Counted from the stretch's first letter, positions 45,639 through 58,044 are shown. The stretch: 64,000 bases of DNA from Bufo bufo (GCF_905171765.1 NC_053391.1:155491565-155555564); one strand, 5' to 3'. A program made the numbers and translations. The notes: a model not told the origin generated them from the letters alone.

Positions 45639-46382
45639 CCAAGTGGTGCTTGGAAGTTTGTGAACCCTTCAGAATTTGTAATATTTCTGTATAAATTTGA
45701 CCTAAAAGTAGATATAAATAACCAAATGAGACAAAAATATTAGAGTTGGATATTTATTTATTGAGGAAAATGATCCAATATCACGTTCATGAGTGGCAAA
45801 AGTATGTGAACCTTTGCTTTCAGGATCTGGTGTCACTCCCTTGTGCAGCAATAACTGCAAATAAACAATTCATTTGTTTGATGTGGTTTATCGTAATCTA
45901 CTGTTCTTTTAGGACTTGGGTAAAATTATGATGTAGTTTTAGGTCAAATTTATACAGGTTTTTTTTTCACTCTTCTTTTATTTTTTTTTGTGTGTTAGTT
46001 TTCCTCCTCTCCCTATATTTGGAGAGAGGGGGGATGCAAGAGGGGGAGGGGGGAAAGTATGGAAAAAAGAGAGGGGGGAGCGATATAAAGTAGAGAAAGG
46101 GAATTACAACATGAAATAGAATTTGTGGGACAACTATATTGTTTAAATGCATTTAGAACGGTAGTACAGGATGTATATAACTTAAGAAGGAATATCTAGT
46201 TCACCTTGTGACCTCGTTTTAACATTATAATTAATTTGCTATGTATGGAGGAAAGCAATGTTTTTTCTATTTAATGTAATTTGAGTTTTTCAAATAAAGC
46301 ATTTAAAAAATAAATAATAAATAAAAAATTATCCAGAACTAGCAATACTGAAGGGTTCGCAGACTTTCAAGCATCACTGTGT
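45639..46382. mobile_element. Tc1/mariner-type MITE with nested insertion
   Basis: The left end 'agtggtgcttggaagtttgt' followed by 'gaacccttcag' is reversed at 46350-46378 ('gaagggttcgcagactttca', 'agcatcactg'). The inside has 'gagtggcaaaagtatgtgaa', a phrase of a mariner relative widespread in vertebrates. The middle (about 45960-46325) is unrelated purine-rich sequence ending in an A-rich tail, probably a nested retroposed piece. Confidence 0.6.
45960..46325. repeat. Purine-rich nested insert with A-rich tail
   Basis: Begins with a T-rich/GA-rich tract ('gagaggggggatgcaagag') and ends 'aaataaagcatttaaaaaat aaataataaataaaaaa', resembling a LINE 3' end. No coding sequence; target duplication not defined. 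Confidence 0.4.
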
Positions 46383-46739
46383 CCCTGTTGAAGACATGTA
46401 TGTTGACCCTAACTATTAAAGATAAAACAATTTGTTATTTTCTTGATGTTTTTGTACCTAAAGGACTAAATAACAATTAAATGAGTTGTCTTTAGAGTTG
46501 AGCGGACACCTGGATGTTCGGGTTCGACGGGTTCAGCCGAACTTCACAAAAAAGGACACGGGACCCGAACTTGACCCCGAACCCCATTGAAGTCAATGGG
46601 GACCCGAACTTTTGGGCACTAAAATTGCTGTAAAAATGCCATGTAAAGGGCTAGAGGGCTGCAAATGACATCAAAATTTGGTTAAGAGGATGGCAAGTGC
46701 TCTGCAAACAAATGTGGATAGGGAAGTGATTTTAAATAA

Positions 46740-47138
46740 CATAAAATACATAAAAATAAAAAAATAATAATCTTGATCTAGGAGGATGAGGTCCATATGG
46801 AGTAGGAGGTTGAGGAGGCGGTGGATGTGGCGGTGTAGGTGGAAGCGGCAGTGGAGGAGGAGAAGGTAGCATACACTGCTTTTTGATTTTTAATTTATTT
46901 TAATTTTTTTAAATTAGGGTACACCGCAAAGCATTGGGAAAAATAACCTGTGATAACCCCCTCCAGTCGTGCTAAATACACGTTTAGACAATACACTGGC
47001 TGCAGAGAAGGCCAGCACCTCCAAGGCGTAAAGGGCAAGCTCAGGCCAAGTGCCCAATTTGGAGACCCCTGAAGTTGCACGGGGCAGAACCATCAGTCAG
47101 TTCGTGTAGGCGTGTGCAAACATACTGCCCCACCATGT
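46740..47138 (-). pseudogene. Duplicated 3' end of the hAT-4 transposase region
   Basis: 'gaggtccatatggagtagga', 'ggcggtgtaggtggaagcgg' and the minus-strand coding phrase around 'gcaagctcaggcc' and 'ccaatttggagacc' recur at 48256-48820. This is therefore a second, shorter copy of the dimerisation-domain end. It stops abruptly where the 18S-like sequence begins at 47139. Confidence 0.75.
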
Positions 47139-47460
47139 CACACGTCCCCGTGATGTTCACGATCCAATTTGATATCTGCTCTATCAACTTTCGATGTTCT
47201 TTTCTGCGCCTACCATGTTGATCACGGTTAGCGCGAATAAGGGTTCCACGCCGGAGAGGGAGCGCGAGAAAGAGAGACCACATCCAAGGGAGATCAATGG
47301 ATGAAATTTAATTGTGATCGAGCGGAAATGTGGGAGAAGCTATTAAAACTGAAGAATTGAAGGAAAGGAAGGGGCGTGCGGCAATTACCCACTCCCGACT
47401 CGAGGAGGTAGTGACAATAAACAACAATACAGGACTCTTAAGATGCCCTGTTATTGGAAT
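47139..47460 (+). pseudogene. 18S rRNA-derived fragment A inside hAT-4
   Basis: Recognisable vertebrate 18S phrases in the correct order: 'cacgtccccgtga', 'ctatcaactttcgatg', 'ttctgcgcctaccatg', 'ccggagagggag', 'accacatccaaggg', 'attacccactcccgac', 'gaggaggtagtgac', 'aacaatacaggactctt' and 'ccctgttattggaatga'. These correspond to roughly the second to fourth hundred bases of 18S rRNA. A segment of about 70 bp (47300-47368) does not match and interrupts it. I estimate about 80 percent identity in the matching parts. Plus-strand sense, opposite to the transposase. Confidence 0.85.
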
Positions 47461-47537
47461 GATTAATAAAAAATTATAGGGAATTTTTCTGGGGTATTTT
47501 GGATTTGGAAACGTTAGACAGAAGAGACCCTTCTGCC

Positions 47538-47722
47538 GATTTGTTGACTCTAGATAACTTCTGCCTGATCGCACGTCCCCGTGACATCCACGATCAATTT
47601 GGATATCTTATCTATCAACTTTCTTTTCTGAGCCTACCATGTTGATCACGGTTATCGGCAAATCAGGGTTCCACGCCGGAGAGGGAGCGTGAGAAAGGGA
47701 GACCACTACCAAGGGAGGTCAA
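47538..47722 (+). pseudogene. 18S rRNA-derived fragment B inside hAT-4
   Basis: Begins slightly upstream of fragment A in 18S coordinates ('ttgactctagataac', 'gatcgcacgtccccgtgac') and repeats 'ctatcaactttc', 'gcctaccatg', 'aatcagggttcca', 'ccggagagggag' and 'accaagggaggt'. The following bases (47722-47780) repeat the non-18S segment found inside fragment A. A and B therefore share a duplicated unit rather than being two independent captures. Confidence 0.83.
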
Positions 47723-47814
47723 TGGCTGCAATGTGATCGAGCTGAAATGTGGGACAAATTATTAGAGCAGAAGGATCGAATGAAAGGGCCAATTAAAGAT
47801 GAATTTTACAAATT

Positions 47815-48255
47815 TAATTCCCTGTCACTTATGCAGAGCAGGGGTTTTTCATTGCCAGAAATGGGTTATTGTCACCCACCAATGGAACAGATTTTAAAAA
47901 ATTTCGGTCCCTGTCACTAATACAGAGCAGGGGTTTATTCACAGCAAAAATGGTATAATGTCACCCAAGATTCTAACAGAAAAATTAATGATTTTTTTTT
48001 TACCTAGGTATAGCAGTGGAATATCACACCCAAAAATTGGTGAATTACACCCGAATATGTAACAGACAAATTAGTGAAATGTTGCCTGTTTACTAAGTAG
48101 AGCAGGGGTATATCGCACCCAAAAATTGGTGAATTTCAACTGAATATGTAACAGACAAATTAATGAAATGTTACCTGTCTACTAGATATAGCAGTGTTAT
48201 ATCACACCCAAAAATTGGTGAATTTCACACTAAAATGTAACAGACAAATTAGTGA
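47815..48255. repeat. Tandem repeat, unit about 89 bp, in hAT-4
   Basis: About five copies; 'aaaaattggtgaatt' recurs at 48032, 48120 and 48210 with 'aacagacaaattagtgaaat'. The first two copies are more diverged ('ccctgtcact...gagcaggggttt'). Confidence 0.8.
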
Positions 48256-48581
48256 AATTGCATAAAATAAAATACGTACAAATAAAAAAAAAATAAACTT
48301 GATTTATGAGGTGGAGGTCCATATGGAGTAGGAGTTTGAGGAGGTGGTGGACGTAGCGGTGTAGGTGGAAGCGGCGGTGGAGGAAGACGAGGTTGCCAAC
48401 ACTGGTTTTTGGTTTTAATTATTTTATTTTATTTTTATTAGGATACACTCCAAAATAGTGTGAAATATCAAAAATACAAGAATCAGCAATTGCGCTGTAG
48501 TATAACAATGACTGGTTAAGGCCGGTATACATGTCTATTCTGCACAAGATACAGACAAGTCCTGTGGGATCCATGCCTGGC

Positions 48582-51500
48582 TCATTTTAATGAAAGTGAG
48601 CTCGTCCATATTGGACAGGTGGCTGCGCTTGTCTGTGATAACGCCCCTGCCGTGCTAAACACACGTTCAGACAATTCACTGGCTGCAGGGCAGACCAGCA
48701 GCTCCAAGGCGTAAAGGGCAAGCTCAGGCCATGTGCCCAATTTGGAGACCCACAAGTTGAAGGGGGCAGACCCGTCATTTAGTACGTGTAGGCGTGTGCA
48801 CGCATACTGCTCCATGATGTTGGTGAAATGCTGCCTCCTGATAAGACGTTCCATATCAGCTGGTGGTGCTGGTTGTTGTGGCGTGCTGACAAAGCTTTTC
48901 CACATTTTGCCCATGCTAACCCTTCCTTCTGAGGTGCTGGCGGTGCCCCAGCTGCGTTGGTGACCTCGTCCTCTGCCTTCGCCTTGTGCTTCCACTGTGC
49001 CCCCGCTGTCAGGTGGGAATGCCACCAGCAGCGTGTCTACCAGCGTGCGCTTGTACGTGCGCATCTTACGATCACGCTCCAGTGACGGAATTAAGGACGG
49101 TACGTTGTCCTTGTAACGGGGATCCAGTAGCGTGGCCACCCAGTAATCAGCACAAGTTAGAATGTGGGCAACTCGGCGGTCGTTGCGGAGACACTGCAGC
49201 ATGTCATCGCTCATGTGTGCCAGGCTGCCCAGAGACAACGAAAAGCTGACCTCTGTGGGAGGTGTATCGTCTGTGTCCTCTGTATCCCCCAGCCATGCAC
49301 CAGTAATGGCTATGAGCTGCTTTTGGTGCCACCCTGCTGTGAACACGTTTCCTCTTCCTCCATCTCCTCCTCCTCATCCTTTACCTCTTCATCCTCCAGA
49401 ACTGTGCCCTAGCTGGACAATTGTGTACCTGGCGTTTTGTGGGTGCAGGAACCCACCCTCGGAGCCAATTGTGAATAACTGGCCGGACACCCGATGAAAT
49501 TATCCCTCTTCCTCCTCCTCCTCCTGTGCCATATCCTCTTCCATCATCACCAGCAGCGTTTTTTCAAGGAGGCATAGAAGTGGGATAGTAACGCTGAGAA
49601 CAGCGTTATCGGCACTGGCCATGTTGGTGGAGTACTCAAAACAAGGAAAACAGGTCTCGCATGGAGGCCCAGTCATTGGTGGTGAAGTGGTGCTGTTCCG
49701 CAGAGCGACTCACCCGTGCGTGCTGCAGCTGAAACTCTACTATGGCCTGCTGCTGCTCGCACAGTCTGGCCAGCATGTGCAAGAAGGATTTCCACCTTAT
49801 GGGCACGTCACATATGAGGTGGTGAGCAGGAAGGCCGAAGTTACGCTGCAGCGCTGACAGGCAAGCAGCAGCAGGGTGAGAACGCCGAAAGCGCGCCAAG
49901 ACGGCTCACACTTTATGCAGCAGCTCTGACATATCGGGGTAAGTTATAAGGAACCTATGCACCACGAAATTCAGCACATGCACCAGGCAAGGGATGTGCG
50001 TCAAACTGGCTAGTCCCAGAGCTGCTACGAGATTTCGCCCATTATCTCACAACACCAGGCCGGGCTTGAGGCTCACTGGCACCAACCACTCATCGGTCTG
50101 TTGTTACAAGACCCGTCCACAGCCCCTGCGTGGTGTGGGGTTTGTCCCCCAAACAGATAAGTTTTAAAACTGCCTGCTGTTGTTTACCCCTGGCTGTGCT
50201 GAAGTTGGTGTTGAAGGTGTTACGCTGACCGGATGAGGAGCCGGTAGAGGATGAGAAAGCAGAGTAGGAGGAGGAAGCAACAGGAGGCAAACTGAAGTGC
50301 CCTGCAATCCTCGGTGGTGGAAGGACATGCGCCAAACTGCTATACGCCTCAGGCCCAGCCGCCACTGCATTTACCCAGTGTGCTCTTATGGAGATATAAC
50401 GTCCCTGACCGTGCTTACTGGTCCACTTATCCGTAGTTAGGTGGACCTTGTCACAGATGGGGTTGCACAGTGCACACCTGATTTTATCCCTAACTTAGTT
50501 GTGCAGGGAAGGGATGGCACACCTGGAAAAGTTGTGGCGGCTGGGCACGACGTACTGTGGGACAGCTAAGGCCATAAGGCTTTTAAAACTCTCCGCCTCC
50601 ACCAGACAGAATGACAGCATTTCAAAGGACAGTAATTTTGAAATGCTGGCATTGTGGGCCAGGGATCGCGGGTGGGTAGGAGGCTACTTCCTCTTCCGCT
50701 CCAATGTTTGGGAGAAGTAGAGCCGAAAGCTTCCGTGGGACATTGTGGAGATGCTTGGTGACCCAGGTGGTGGTGTTGCTGGCAGATCTTCTGTTTGCAG
50801 GGTGGCAGGTGGCACTGTCACTCCAGAGGTGGATGAAGAGGCCGTGACAGCAGCAGAAGAGGAAGCAGGAGGAGCCAGAGACCTTTCTTGGTTTTTAAGG
50901 TGTCTACTCCACTGCAGCTCGTGATTTGCACTTAGATGCCTTGTCATGCAGGTTGTGCTCAGGTTGAGAACGTTTATGCCTCGCTTCAGGCTCTGATTGC
51001 ACAGCATGCAAATCACTCGTGTTTTGTTGTCAGCAAATTGTCTGAAGAACTGCCACGCCAGAGAACTCCTTGGAGCTGGCTTTGGTGTGCTCGTTCCCTT
51101 GCTGCGGTGGGCAGTAGCAGGCGTACTGTCTAGGGGACGGCCGCTCCACTTTTGCACCCTGCTCCCTCTTCTGCTGTGCTGGTGGCTCTGTGTGACCACC
51201 GCCTCTTCCTCCGAACTACACAGGTCACTCGCATGACCTTGATTCCATGTGGGGTCGAGGACCTCATCACCCTCCACATCATCTTCCACTCAGTCTTCAC
51301 CCCTGCCCTCCTTGTCAGTCGGCACACTTTCGAAAGCCACAGCTGTTGGAACCTGTGTTTCGTCATCATCCGAGACATGCTGCGATGGTCCTCGCATGTA
51401 CTCATCTTGTAACATAAGTGGTTGGCCATCGGTCCACTCAATCTCTTCCACTTATGGGGCAGGGCTAGGTGGATGGCCCTGGGAAACCCTGCTAGCAGAG

Positions 51501-51807
51501 TCATCAAAAAGCAGAAGAGACTGCTGCATGATTTGGGGCTCTTACTGCTTGGCTGATTAGCAATGGGGGGAGAGGAAAGACTGATGGACATCGGCTGCAG
51601 GTTTCAACTCTAATCTTTCAGCAGGAGACTGGGTGGGAGACAATGTAAAGAACTGGAGGCACTGTCAGCAACCCAATCTACTATCGCCTGTACTTGTTCT
51701 GGCCTCACCATTCGTAGAGACGCATTAGGCCCAACCAAATACCGCTGAAGGTTCTGTCGCCTACTTGCACCTGAGGAAGCTGTTTCACTTGTGCGCGTAG
51801 CTGGCAC
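48582..51807 (-). pseudogene. hAT-4 transposase (ZBED type), broken
   Basis: In order on the minus strand: an N-terminal piece (51807-51610); an acidic region; a BED zinc finger near 51040-50920 (TRVICMLCNQSLKRG, then CMTRHLSANHELQW); STARGKQQQAVLKLICLGDK (50365-50090); a core near 50080-49900 in another frame (DNGRNLVAALGL, HIPCLVHVLN); LPAHHLICDVPIRWKSFLHM (49899-49636); then the hAT dimerisation domain (49346-48582) with DYWVATLLDPRYKD and LALYALELLVCPAASELSER. At least four frame breaks or stops. A third of the hAT-4 length is coding-derived. Confidence 0.83.
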
Positions 51808-51909
51808 AGATTGACCATGTTCTCTCCCTGCAACAGGAGCTCCACCAGCAGCACCACGACCCGGTCCACGTCCCTTATTTTACGCTCTCCTCATATTTCT
51901 CAAATTTAG

Positions 51910-52600
51910 GATCTTGCCCAAAATGGGTGTTTTTTTTTAATAACAGAACAGAACAACAGTATGTAAAGGGTGTATCTCACACGTACAGATGCAGACAAGG
52001 CTGCAAAATTATGATTTTTGCCCAAAATGGGTGTTTTTTTAATACCAGAATAGCACAGCAGTATGTAAATGGTGTATCTCACAATGACAGATGCAGACAA
52101 GGCCACAAATTAAGTATTTTGCCCTAAATGGGTGTTTTTTAAAACCCAGAAAATTATAGCTGTATTTCTAACTTAATTGCACACTGACTAATGCGGCAGA
52201 GGCCCCAGATGGAGGGTATTGCAAAAAATGGGTGTTTTTTAAAACCCAGAAAATTATTGAAGTATTTCAAGCTTGTTTTAAAAATAACAGATGGAGCAAA
52301 TAGTGCAATATTAAGTACTTTGGCCGAAAAGGGTGGTTTTTTAATAACAGAATATGACAGCACTATATAAGGCTTGAATTTCACACGTACAGATGCAGCA
52401 AGGGCTGTAAAATTGAGTATTTTGCCCAAAAAGGGTGTTTTATTTAAAACCCAGAAAATTATTGCTGTATTTATTGCACACTGACAAATGCTGCAAAGGC
52501 ATCAGATGTAGGATATTGCCAAAAATTGGTGTTTTTTTTAAACCCAGATTATTATTGCAGTATTTCAAGCTTAGATTTGAATGTCACAAAAGCACATATG
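51910..52600. repeat. Tandem repeat, unit about 103 bp, in hAT-4
   Basis: Six to seven copies with 'ttttgcccaaaatgggtgtt' (51912, 52017, and variants at 52118, 52216, 52318, 52420), 'cacgtacagatgcagacaag' and 'aacccagaaaattattg'. Confidence 0.82.
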
Positions 52601-53129
52601 CTGTGCTGGTGCACTGAGCTTGCATAAAATGGCCGCCGCCGCCCACCTAACTAACAGACGGATAAAAGTTATTTTTCTCTGTCACAGGGTTCAGGGCAGG
52701 GTAAAAAGATTGTGCACTGCACGTACATAATTAAATCTATGTAGATCGCTGCGTTAACAAGCACTTCAGATTAAAGATTATTTCCTATTCTCTCCCTCAC
52801 AGCAGCAGCATCCTATCCCTACAGTAAGCACAGCAGAGTGACATGCAGCGCTACATGACTCCAGCTTACATAGAGGCTGGGTCACATGCTGCACTGGCCA
52901 ATCACAGCCATGCCATTAGTAGGCATGGCTGTGATGGCTTCTAAGGGCACAGAGTTAAAGGCTTGTTGATCGGCTGCTCTGCAGCCTTTCAAAAAGGGCC
53001 AATAAATCGCCGAACACCGAACCTAAACTTTTACTGAAATGTTCGGGTTCAGGTCCGGGGTCCAAAAATCCTAAAGTTCGGTACGAACCCGAACTTTACA
53101 GTTCGGGTTCGCTCAACCCTATTTGTGTT

Positions 53130-53680
53130 ATCTCAAGCATTTGTGGCATATCGCTAGAATATGTCACCAATGTCTGATAGTTGTGGGTCAAATCTTTGTT
53201 ACCAGCAGCTATCTCAAAAACGTAGCATGAAAAATGAAGGAAAATGGATTGAGCATGTGCAACTGCCCTCCTTTCATTTCTATGGGAGTGGCGCTTGGCT
53301 ATTTTCAGAAGTCCATTAGAAATTAGTGTAAAGCTCACCGCACAAGTGTGGCCACTGCTCTATTTACGTCTAGTGCTGGCTCGGTTATTTCTATCAGCCC
53401 CAATGTGAATGGAAGATGACTGAAGTCTGTTTGGCTTTCGGGTAAAAATTTGTATGGGCATAGCCAGTTTTCTTCTTTTTGGTTAATTGGTCCAAATGAA
53501 TAGTACCATACCCTTTTTCAACCAATAAACCATTGATATATGACAGTGATGACAATTTATAATTCTGTGAGTAAAGGACCGACTACAGCTCTTCCTTGGA
53601 GAATTGTCTATGCTGATATAAGGGTGTAGGAAACTTTAACTTGACCATAACAAGATGCAACAAACTTAAATGGACTTTTA
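53130..53680. other. Unassigned
   Basis: Between hAT-4 and the R10 copy. No gene or repeat recognised; the 80-codon minus frame at 53096-53338 starts inside hAT-4 and is spurious. Confidence 0.35.
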
Positions 53681-53960
53681 AAGGGGTTTTCCAGAAGTAC
53701 AATATTGATGACCTATCCTCAGGATAATGGGGGTCCGATTCCTGACACTTTCAATAATCACCTGTTTGAAGAGGTTGCAGCACTCTGGTGAGAAGAGGAC
53801 TGCAGACTCCTCCCAGCTTACGAAGCACAGTTCCATACATTGTATAATGATTGCGTTTGGTATTGTAGCCCAGGGCAATTGACTTGAATGGGGCTGATTT
53901 GCACATAGAACATGTGACAGAACGTGATGTCACTGGCGAGTACTGCAGCCTTTTTTTAGG
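53681..53960 (-). repeat. Anuran repeat R10, copy 2
   Basis: Starts 'aaaggggttttccagaagta', then 'attgatgacctatcctcagg' and 'cttgaatggggctgattt'. Same elements as 45190-45440 in the opposite direction. Confidence 0.6.
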
Positions 53961-54329
53961 CCAAAGTGTTGCAGCCTAGTGTTGGGCGAGCATGCTCGGC
54001 ACATCGCGGTGTTTGGCCACACCCAAGAAACATATGAGTAAGTACTGCCATTCACTGTAATGCCGTAGCCATGTTGACTGCTGGCATTACAGTGTTTGGC
54101 TGGCCGGAACGTGTCATCGGGTGCTATATAGCACCCGATGACACGTGTTCGGCTCAGTTTTAGTCAGGGAGAGCTGGAGAGCAGAATAGAGAGATAGTGT
54201 AGGGATTGAAATAGCAATATTTTACTTTTTATACTTGTTATAGACCCAAAAGTCCTTTTAAGGACTATAGTTGTATCTGACAGCAATATATATTTTTAGC
54301 GCAACCTGCGCTAAATAGCTTGCAATTGT

Positions 54330-55080
54330 TTGGCCGCTGCAGACAGCAACATAATCTGCGCTACATCTCCTGTCTAACGTGTGCACAGCCTAAAAATATC
54401 TATGACATCCAGTGTACTTTTTTCATAGACGGTGTTTGCTGCAGACAGTTACATTACCTGAGCTACATCTCCTGTATAACGTTTGCGTATCCGAAATATC
54501 AGTGACAATCAGTCCAATTTTTTTCCTGCTGCTAGCAGTGACATTATCTGCGCTACATCTCCAGTATAACGTTAGCGCATCCGAAATATCAGTGACATTC
54601 AGTGTAACTTTTTTCGCCGCTGGTGACAGCAATATTATCTGCGCTACATCTCCTGTCTAACGTGTGCGCAGCCTAAAAATATCTGTGACATCCAGTGTAC
54701 TTTTTCCGTAGACGGTGTCCACAGCGGACAGTTACATTACCTGCGCTACATCTCCTGTATAACGTTTGCGTATGCGAAATATCAGTCAAATTTTTTTGCT
54801 GCTGGTGGCAGCGACATTACCTGCGCTACATCTCCTGTATAACGTTTGCCCATCCGAAATATCAGTGACATTAATTCTGTGAAATTGTTTATTAGCCACT
54901 GGTGACAGCGACATTACTTGCGCTATACCTCCTGTTTAACGTGTGCGTATCCTAAATACCAGTGACATTCATTCAGTGTAATTTTTTATTAGGAGGTGGT
55001 GACAGCAACATTACTTGTGCTATACCTCCTGTTTAACGTGTGCGCATCCTTAAAATATCTGTGGCATTCTGTGTATTTTT
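54330..55080. repeat. Tandem repeat, unit about 90 bp, in hAT-5
   Basis: Eight or so copies of 'ctgcgctacatctcctgtat', 'aacgtttgcgtatccgaaat' and 'atcagtgacattca'. Same family as 24655-25060 but about twice as long. Confidence 0.82.
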
Positions 55081-55156
55081 TTTGAGCATATACTTACAAA
55101 TCCTGTGCTAATGTACGTGTGACATACTTGCAAGCATATATACCATTTAATATGCG

Positions 55157-58044
55157 CAAGGCGAGCAGTAAGGGACGGGGAAGTGGCCATGCTGCTGATG
55201 GTGCACGCAGAGGTTGTGGCCTTGGGTGCGGTGAAACTGTGCCTGCTGCCAGAGCACAAGAAACACACTTATCTAGAAAACCTAGCTTTATGTCCCAGTT
55301 TGCAGAAGTCAGACCAGTGTGACCAGGTGGTAGGTTGGATTGCAGCAGATAATGCTTCCAGTCGGTTAAGCACCACCCTGTCTTCCACAAAGTCCAGTCT
55401 CAGTAGCCAAGAGTCTGGTCAACAGAATCCTCACCCTGATACTCCTTTTACCCACCATGGAGAGTCTTGGCAAACAAGTGATCCCACACTCAGATATTCC
55501 TAGGAGCTGTTTTCATTGCCATTCCTTGATTTGAGCCTCTTGCCAAGCCTGCTTGAAGAGGGACATGAGGAGATCTTGTGCCCTGATTCCCAAACTCTGG
55601 AGCAGTCAGAAGAAGATGACAGTGGGGAACGGCAATTAGTGTTTCACAATGTGGATGATGATGATGAGACCCGGTTGCCAATAAGTCAACGGCAATTATT
55701 GTCTCAAGAGTTTCATGATGAGGATGAGAACACAGTTGTCAATAACTGAGGTTGTTGTTAGGTCAAAAAGTCAGGAGGATGACCAGAGTGGAAGAGGAGG
55801 TGTTGGACAATGAAGTCACTGACCCAACCTGGGAAGGTGGCAAGCTGAGTGAAGACAGCAGTACAGAGGGGAAGGGATCCGCAGCACCGCAACAGGCTGG
55901 AAAAGGCAGTGGGGTGGCAAAAGGGAGAAGGCGGGTCACACCAAACAGGCCCGCAAGCACTTCCACTTCTGGGTCCCAGTGCAGTGTACATATGTCTATA
56001 CCCTAGGCCTTTGAACGAAAGCGCAAATACCCAGCCACCCACCCACAGACCATAGCACAAAATGTGCTCATTGCTGGCCCTGGAAATGTTGCCATTTAGG
56101 CTTGTGGACACTGAGGCTTTCCGCAGCCTGATGGCGGCGGCTGTCCTGCGGTACTCTGTCCCCATCCACCAATATTTTTCACGTTGTGCAGTCCCAGCCT
56201 TACACCAGCATGTGTCCCGTAACATCACCCGTGACCTGACCAATGCAGTTATTGGGAAGGTCCACTTAATGACTGACACATGGACAAGTGTTTTTGGCCA
56301 GGGACGCTACATTTCCCTGACGGTACACTGGGTGAACGTTGTGGAGGTCAGGAGCGAGTCGTACCCTGGGATGGCACAGGTGCTACTGCGGGCCCTACTT
56401 TGATCAGGGTTTCTGCCCCCCACCTACATTAATGGTTCCTCCTCCTCCTCCTCCACTTCCACCATCTTCCAGCAACAGTCAGACATCAGTCACTAGCTGG
56501 AAGCAGTGTAGCACTGCAGTGGGGAAGCAGCAACAGGCCATGCTAAAACTGTTCTGCTTAGGTGACAAACAGCACACCACCGCAGAGTTGTTGCAGGGGA
56601 TAAGGGACCAGACTGAGCTGTGGCTCTCGCCACTCAACCTAGAACCAGGTGTGGTTGTGTCTGATAATGGCAGTAACTTGGTGGCGGCTTTGAAGCTCAG
56701 CAAGCTCGCCAACATACCATGCCTAGCACACGTGTTCAACCTAGTGGTTCAGCGATTTCTCAAAACCTACCCCAATTTGCCTGAGCTACTGGTGAAGGTG
56801 CACCGCGTTTGTGCCCATTTCCGCAAGTCATCGTCAGCTTCCGCCGGTCTGGCAACGCTGCTGCAGCGCTTACAATTGCCAGCTCACCGACTGTTGTGCG
56901 ACGTGAGCACACGCTGGAACTCCACGTTCCACATGTTGGCCAGGCTTTGTGAGCACCAGAGGCAGAGGGCAGTAGTGGAATACCAGCTGCAACATGGTCA
57001 TCGTCTTTCCAGTCAGCTTCAGCTATGTACAAGCGACGAGTGGGCATTGATGTCTGACCTCTGTGAGGTTTTAAGAAACTTTGAGGAATCAACACAGATG
57101 GTGAGCTGCGATAACGCTATTATCAGCGTAACAATCCCACTTCTAGACACTACTTAAACGCTCACTGCTCACAATTAAGGCAGACGCTTTGCATGTGGAA
57201 GAGGTGGAAATTGGGGAAGAAAGTACACAGGGTGATAGCCAGACCACCCTCAGCGTGAATTGGATGATGAGCAGGAGGATCAGGAGATGGTTGCCTCCGC
57301 TACGGGGGTAGTACCCATGGAAGTTTTATTCCATCTGTTCAGCGTGGATGGGTAGAAGAGGAGGAAGAGGATGAGGAGATTGAGAGTCATCCTCCTGATG
57401 AGGACAGCGAAGTCTTGTCTGTTGGGACTCTGGCACACATGGATTACTTTGTTAGGCTGCCTTTCCCGTGACCCTTGCATTGTACGCATTTTGGCCAACA
57501 ACGATTACTGGTTGTTCCCCCTTCTCTACCCCCGCTACAAAGATAACTTTTCATCTCTTATTCCTGTGGTGGAGAGGATGAGCAAAATGTTGCACTACCA
57601 GAAGGTCCTTGTGGAAAAATAGCTTAAAAAATTTCAAGCTGACAATGCTGGCTGAAGAGTACGTAGTTCCTTGGTCATCCGAGGAGGGGAGACAAGGGGA
57701 ACACACAGCAGTTCCAACAGAGGCAGGGCAACACTCTCCAAAGCCTGGGACAGTTTTATGACACCCCGCCAGCACCCTCAACCTGATGCACAGCCTATTT
57801 TCACAAGGAGGGAAACATTTTGTAAAGATGGTGAAGGAGTACGTAGCAGTGATCCCTGTGTGCCTTACAACTGCCTTACTACAAATTGGCGCTCTATGCC
57901 TTGGAGGAGCTGGCCTGCCCCGCCACTAGCGTTTTGTTAGAACGTGTAATTAGTGCTGCTGGGGACATAATAACTGATAACCGCATCCGCCTGTCAACTA
58001 AAAATGCTGACTTGTTGACTCTTATAAAAATGAACAAGGCCTAG
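55157..58044 (+). pseudogene. hAT-5 transposase, broken and lacking its BED finger
   Basis: From 55157 ([12 protein letters not shown]) an acidic, Ser/Gln-rich N-terminal region in several frames. The BED finger expected near 55980 is absent, replaced by a direct join to AFERKRKYPATH. Then RLVDTEAFRSLMAAAVLRY and HLMTDTWTSVFGQGRYISLT (56062-56403, first catalytic Asp); STAVGKQQQAMLKLFCLGDK, GVVVSDNGSNLVAALKLSKL and LAHVFNLVVQRFLKTYP (56339-57157, second Asp); CDVSTRWNSTFHMLARL; and finally YKLALYALEELACPATSVLL and ERVISAAGDIIT (57880-58044, dimerisation domain) ending LIKMNKA. Shifts near 56380 and between 57157 and 57880. Confidence 0.87.

Larger units (their letters stand above)
46493..53121 (-). 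mobile_element. hAT-4: 6.6-kb hAT transposon carrying 18S-derived sequence
   Basis: Ends 'tagagttgagcggacacc' and reversed 'tagggttgagcgaacccg'. The flanking octamers gttgtctt (46485-46492) and tttgtgtt (53122-53129) match at six positions, a decayed 8-bp duplication. Broken ZBED-type transposase on the minus strand (48582-51807). It has tandem arrays on both sides of the coding part, and a partial duplication of the transposase 3' end (46740-47138 against 48256-48820), next to which lie two 18S rRNA-like fragments. Confidence 0.88.

Noticed and set aside
47139..47722. Functional rRNA gene
   Set aside because: Only about 300 bases of 18S, diverged, interrupted by foreign sequence and embedded in a transposon.
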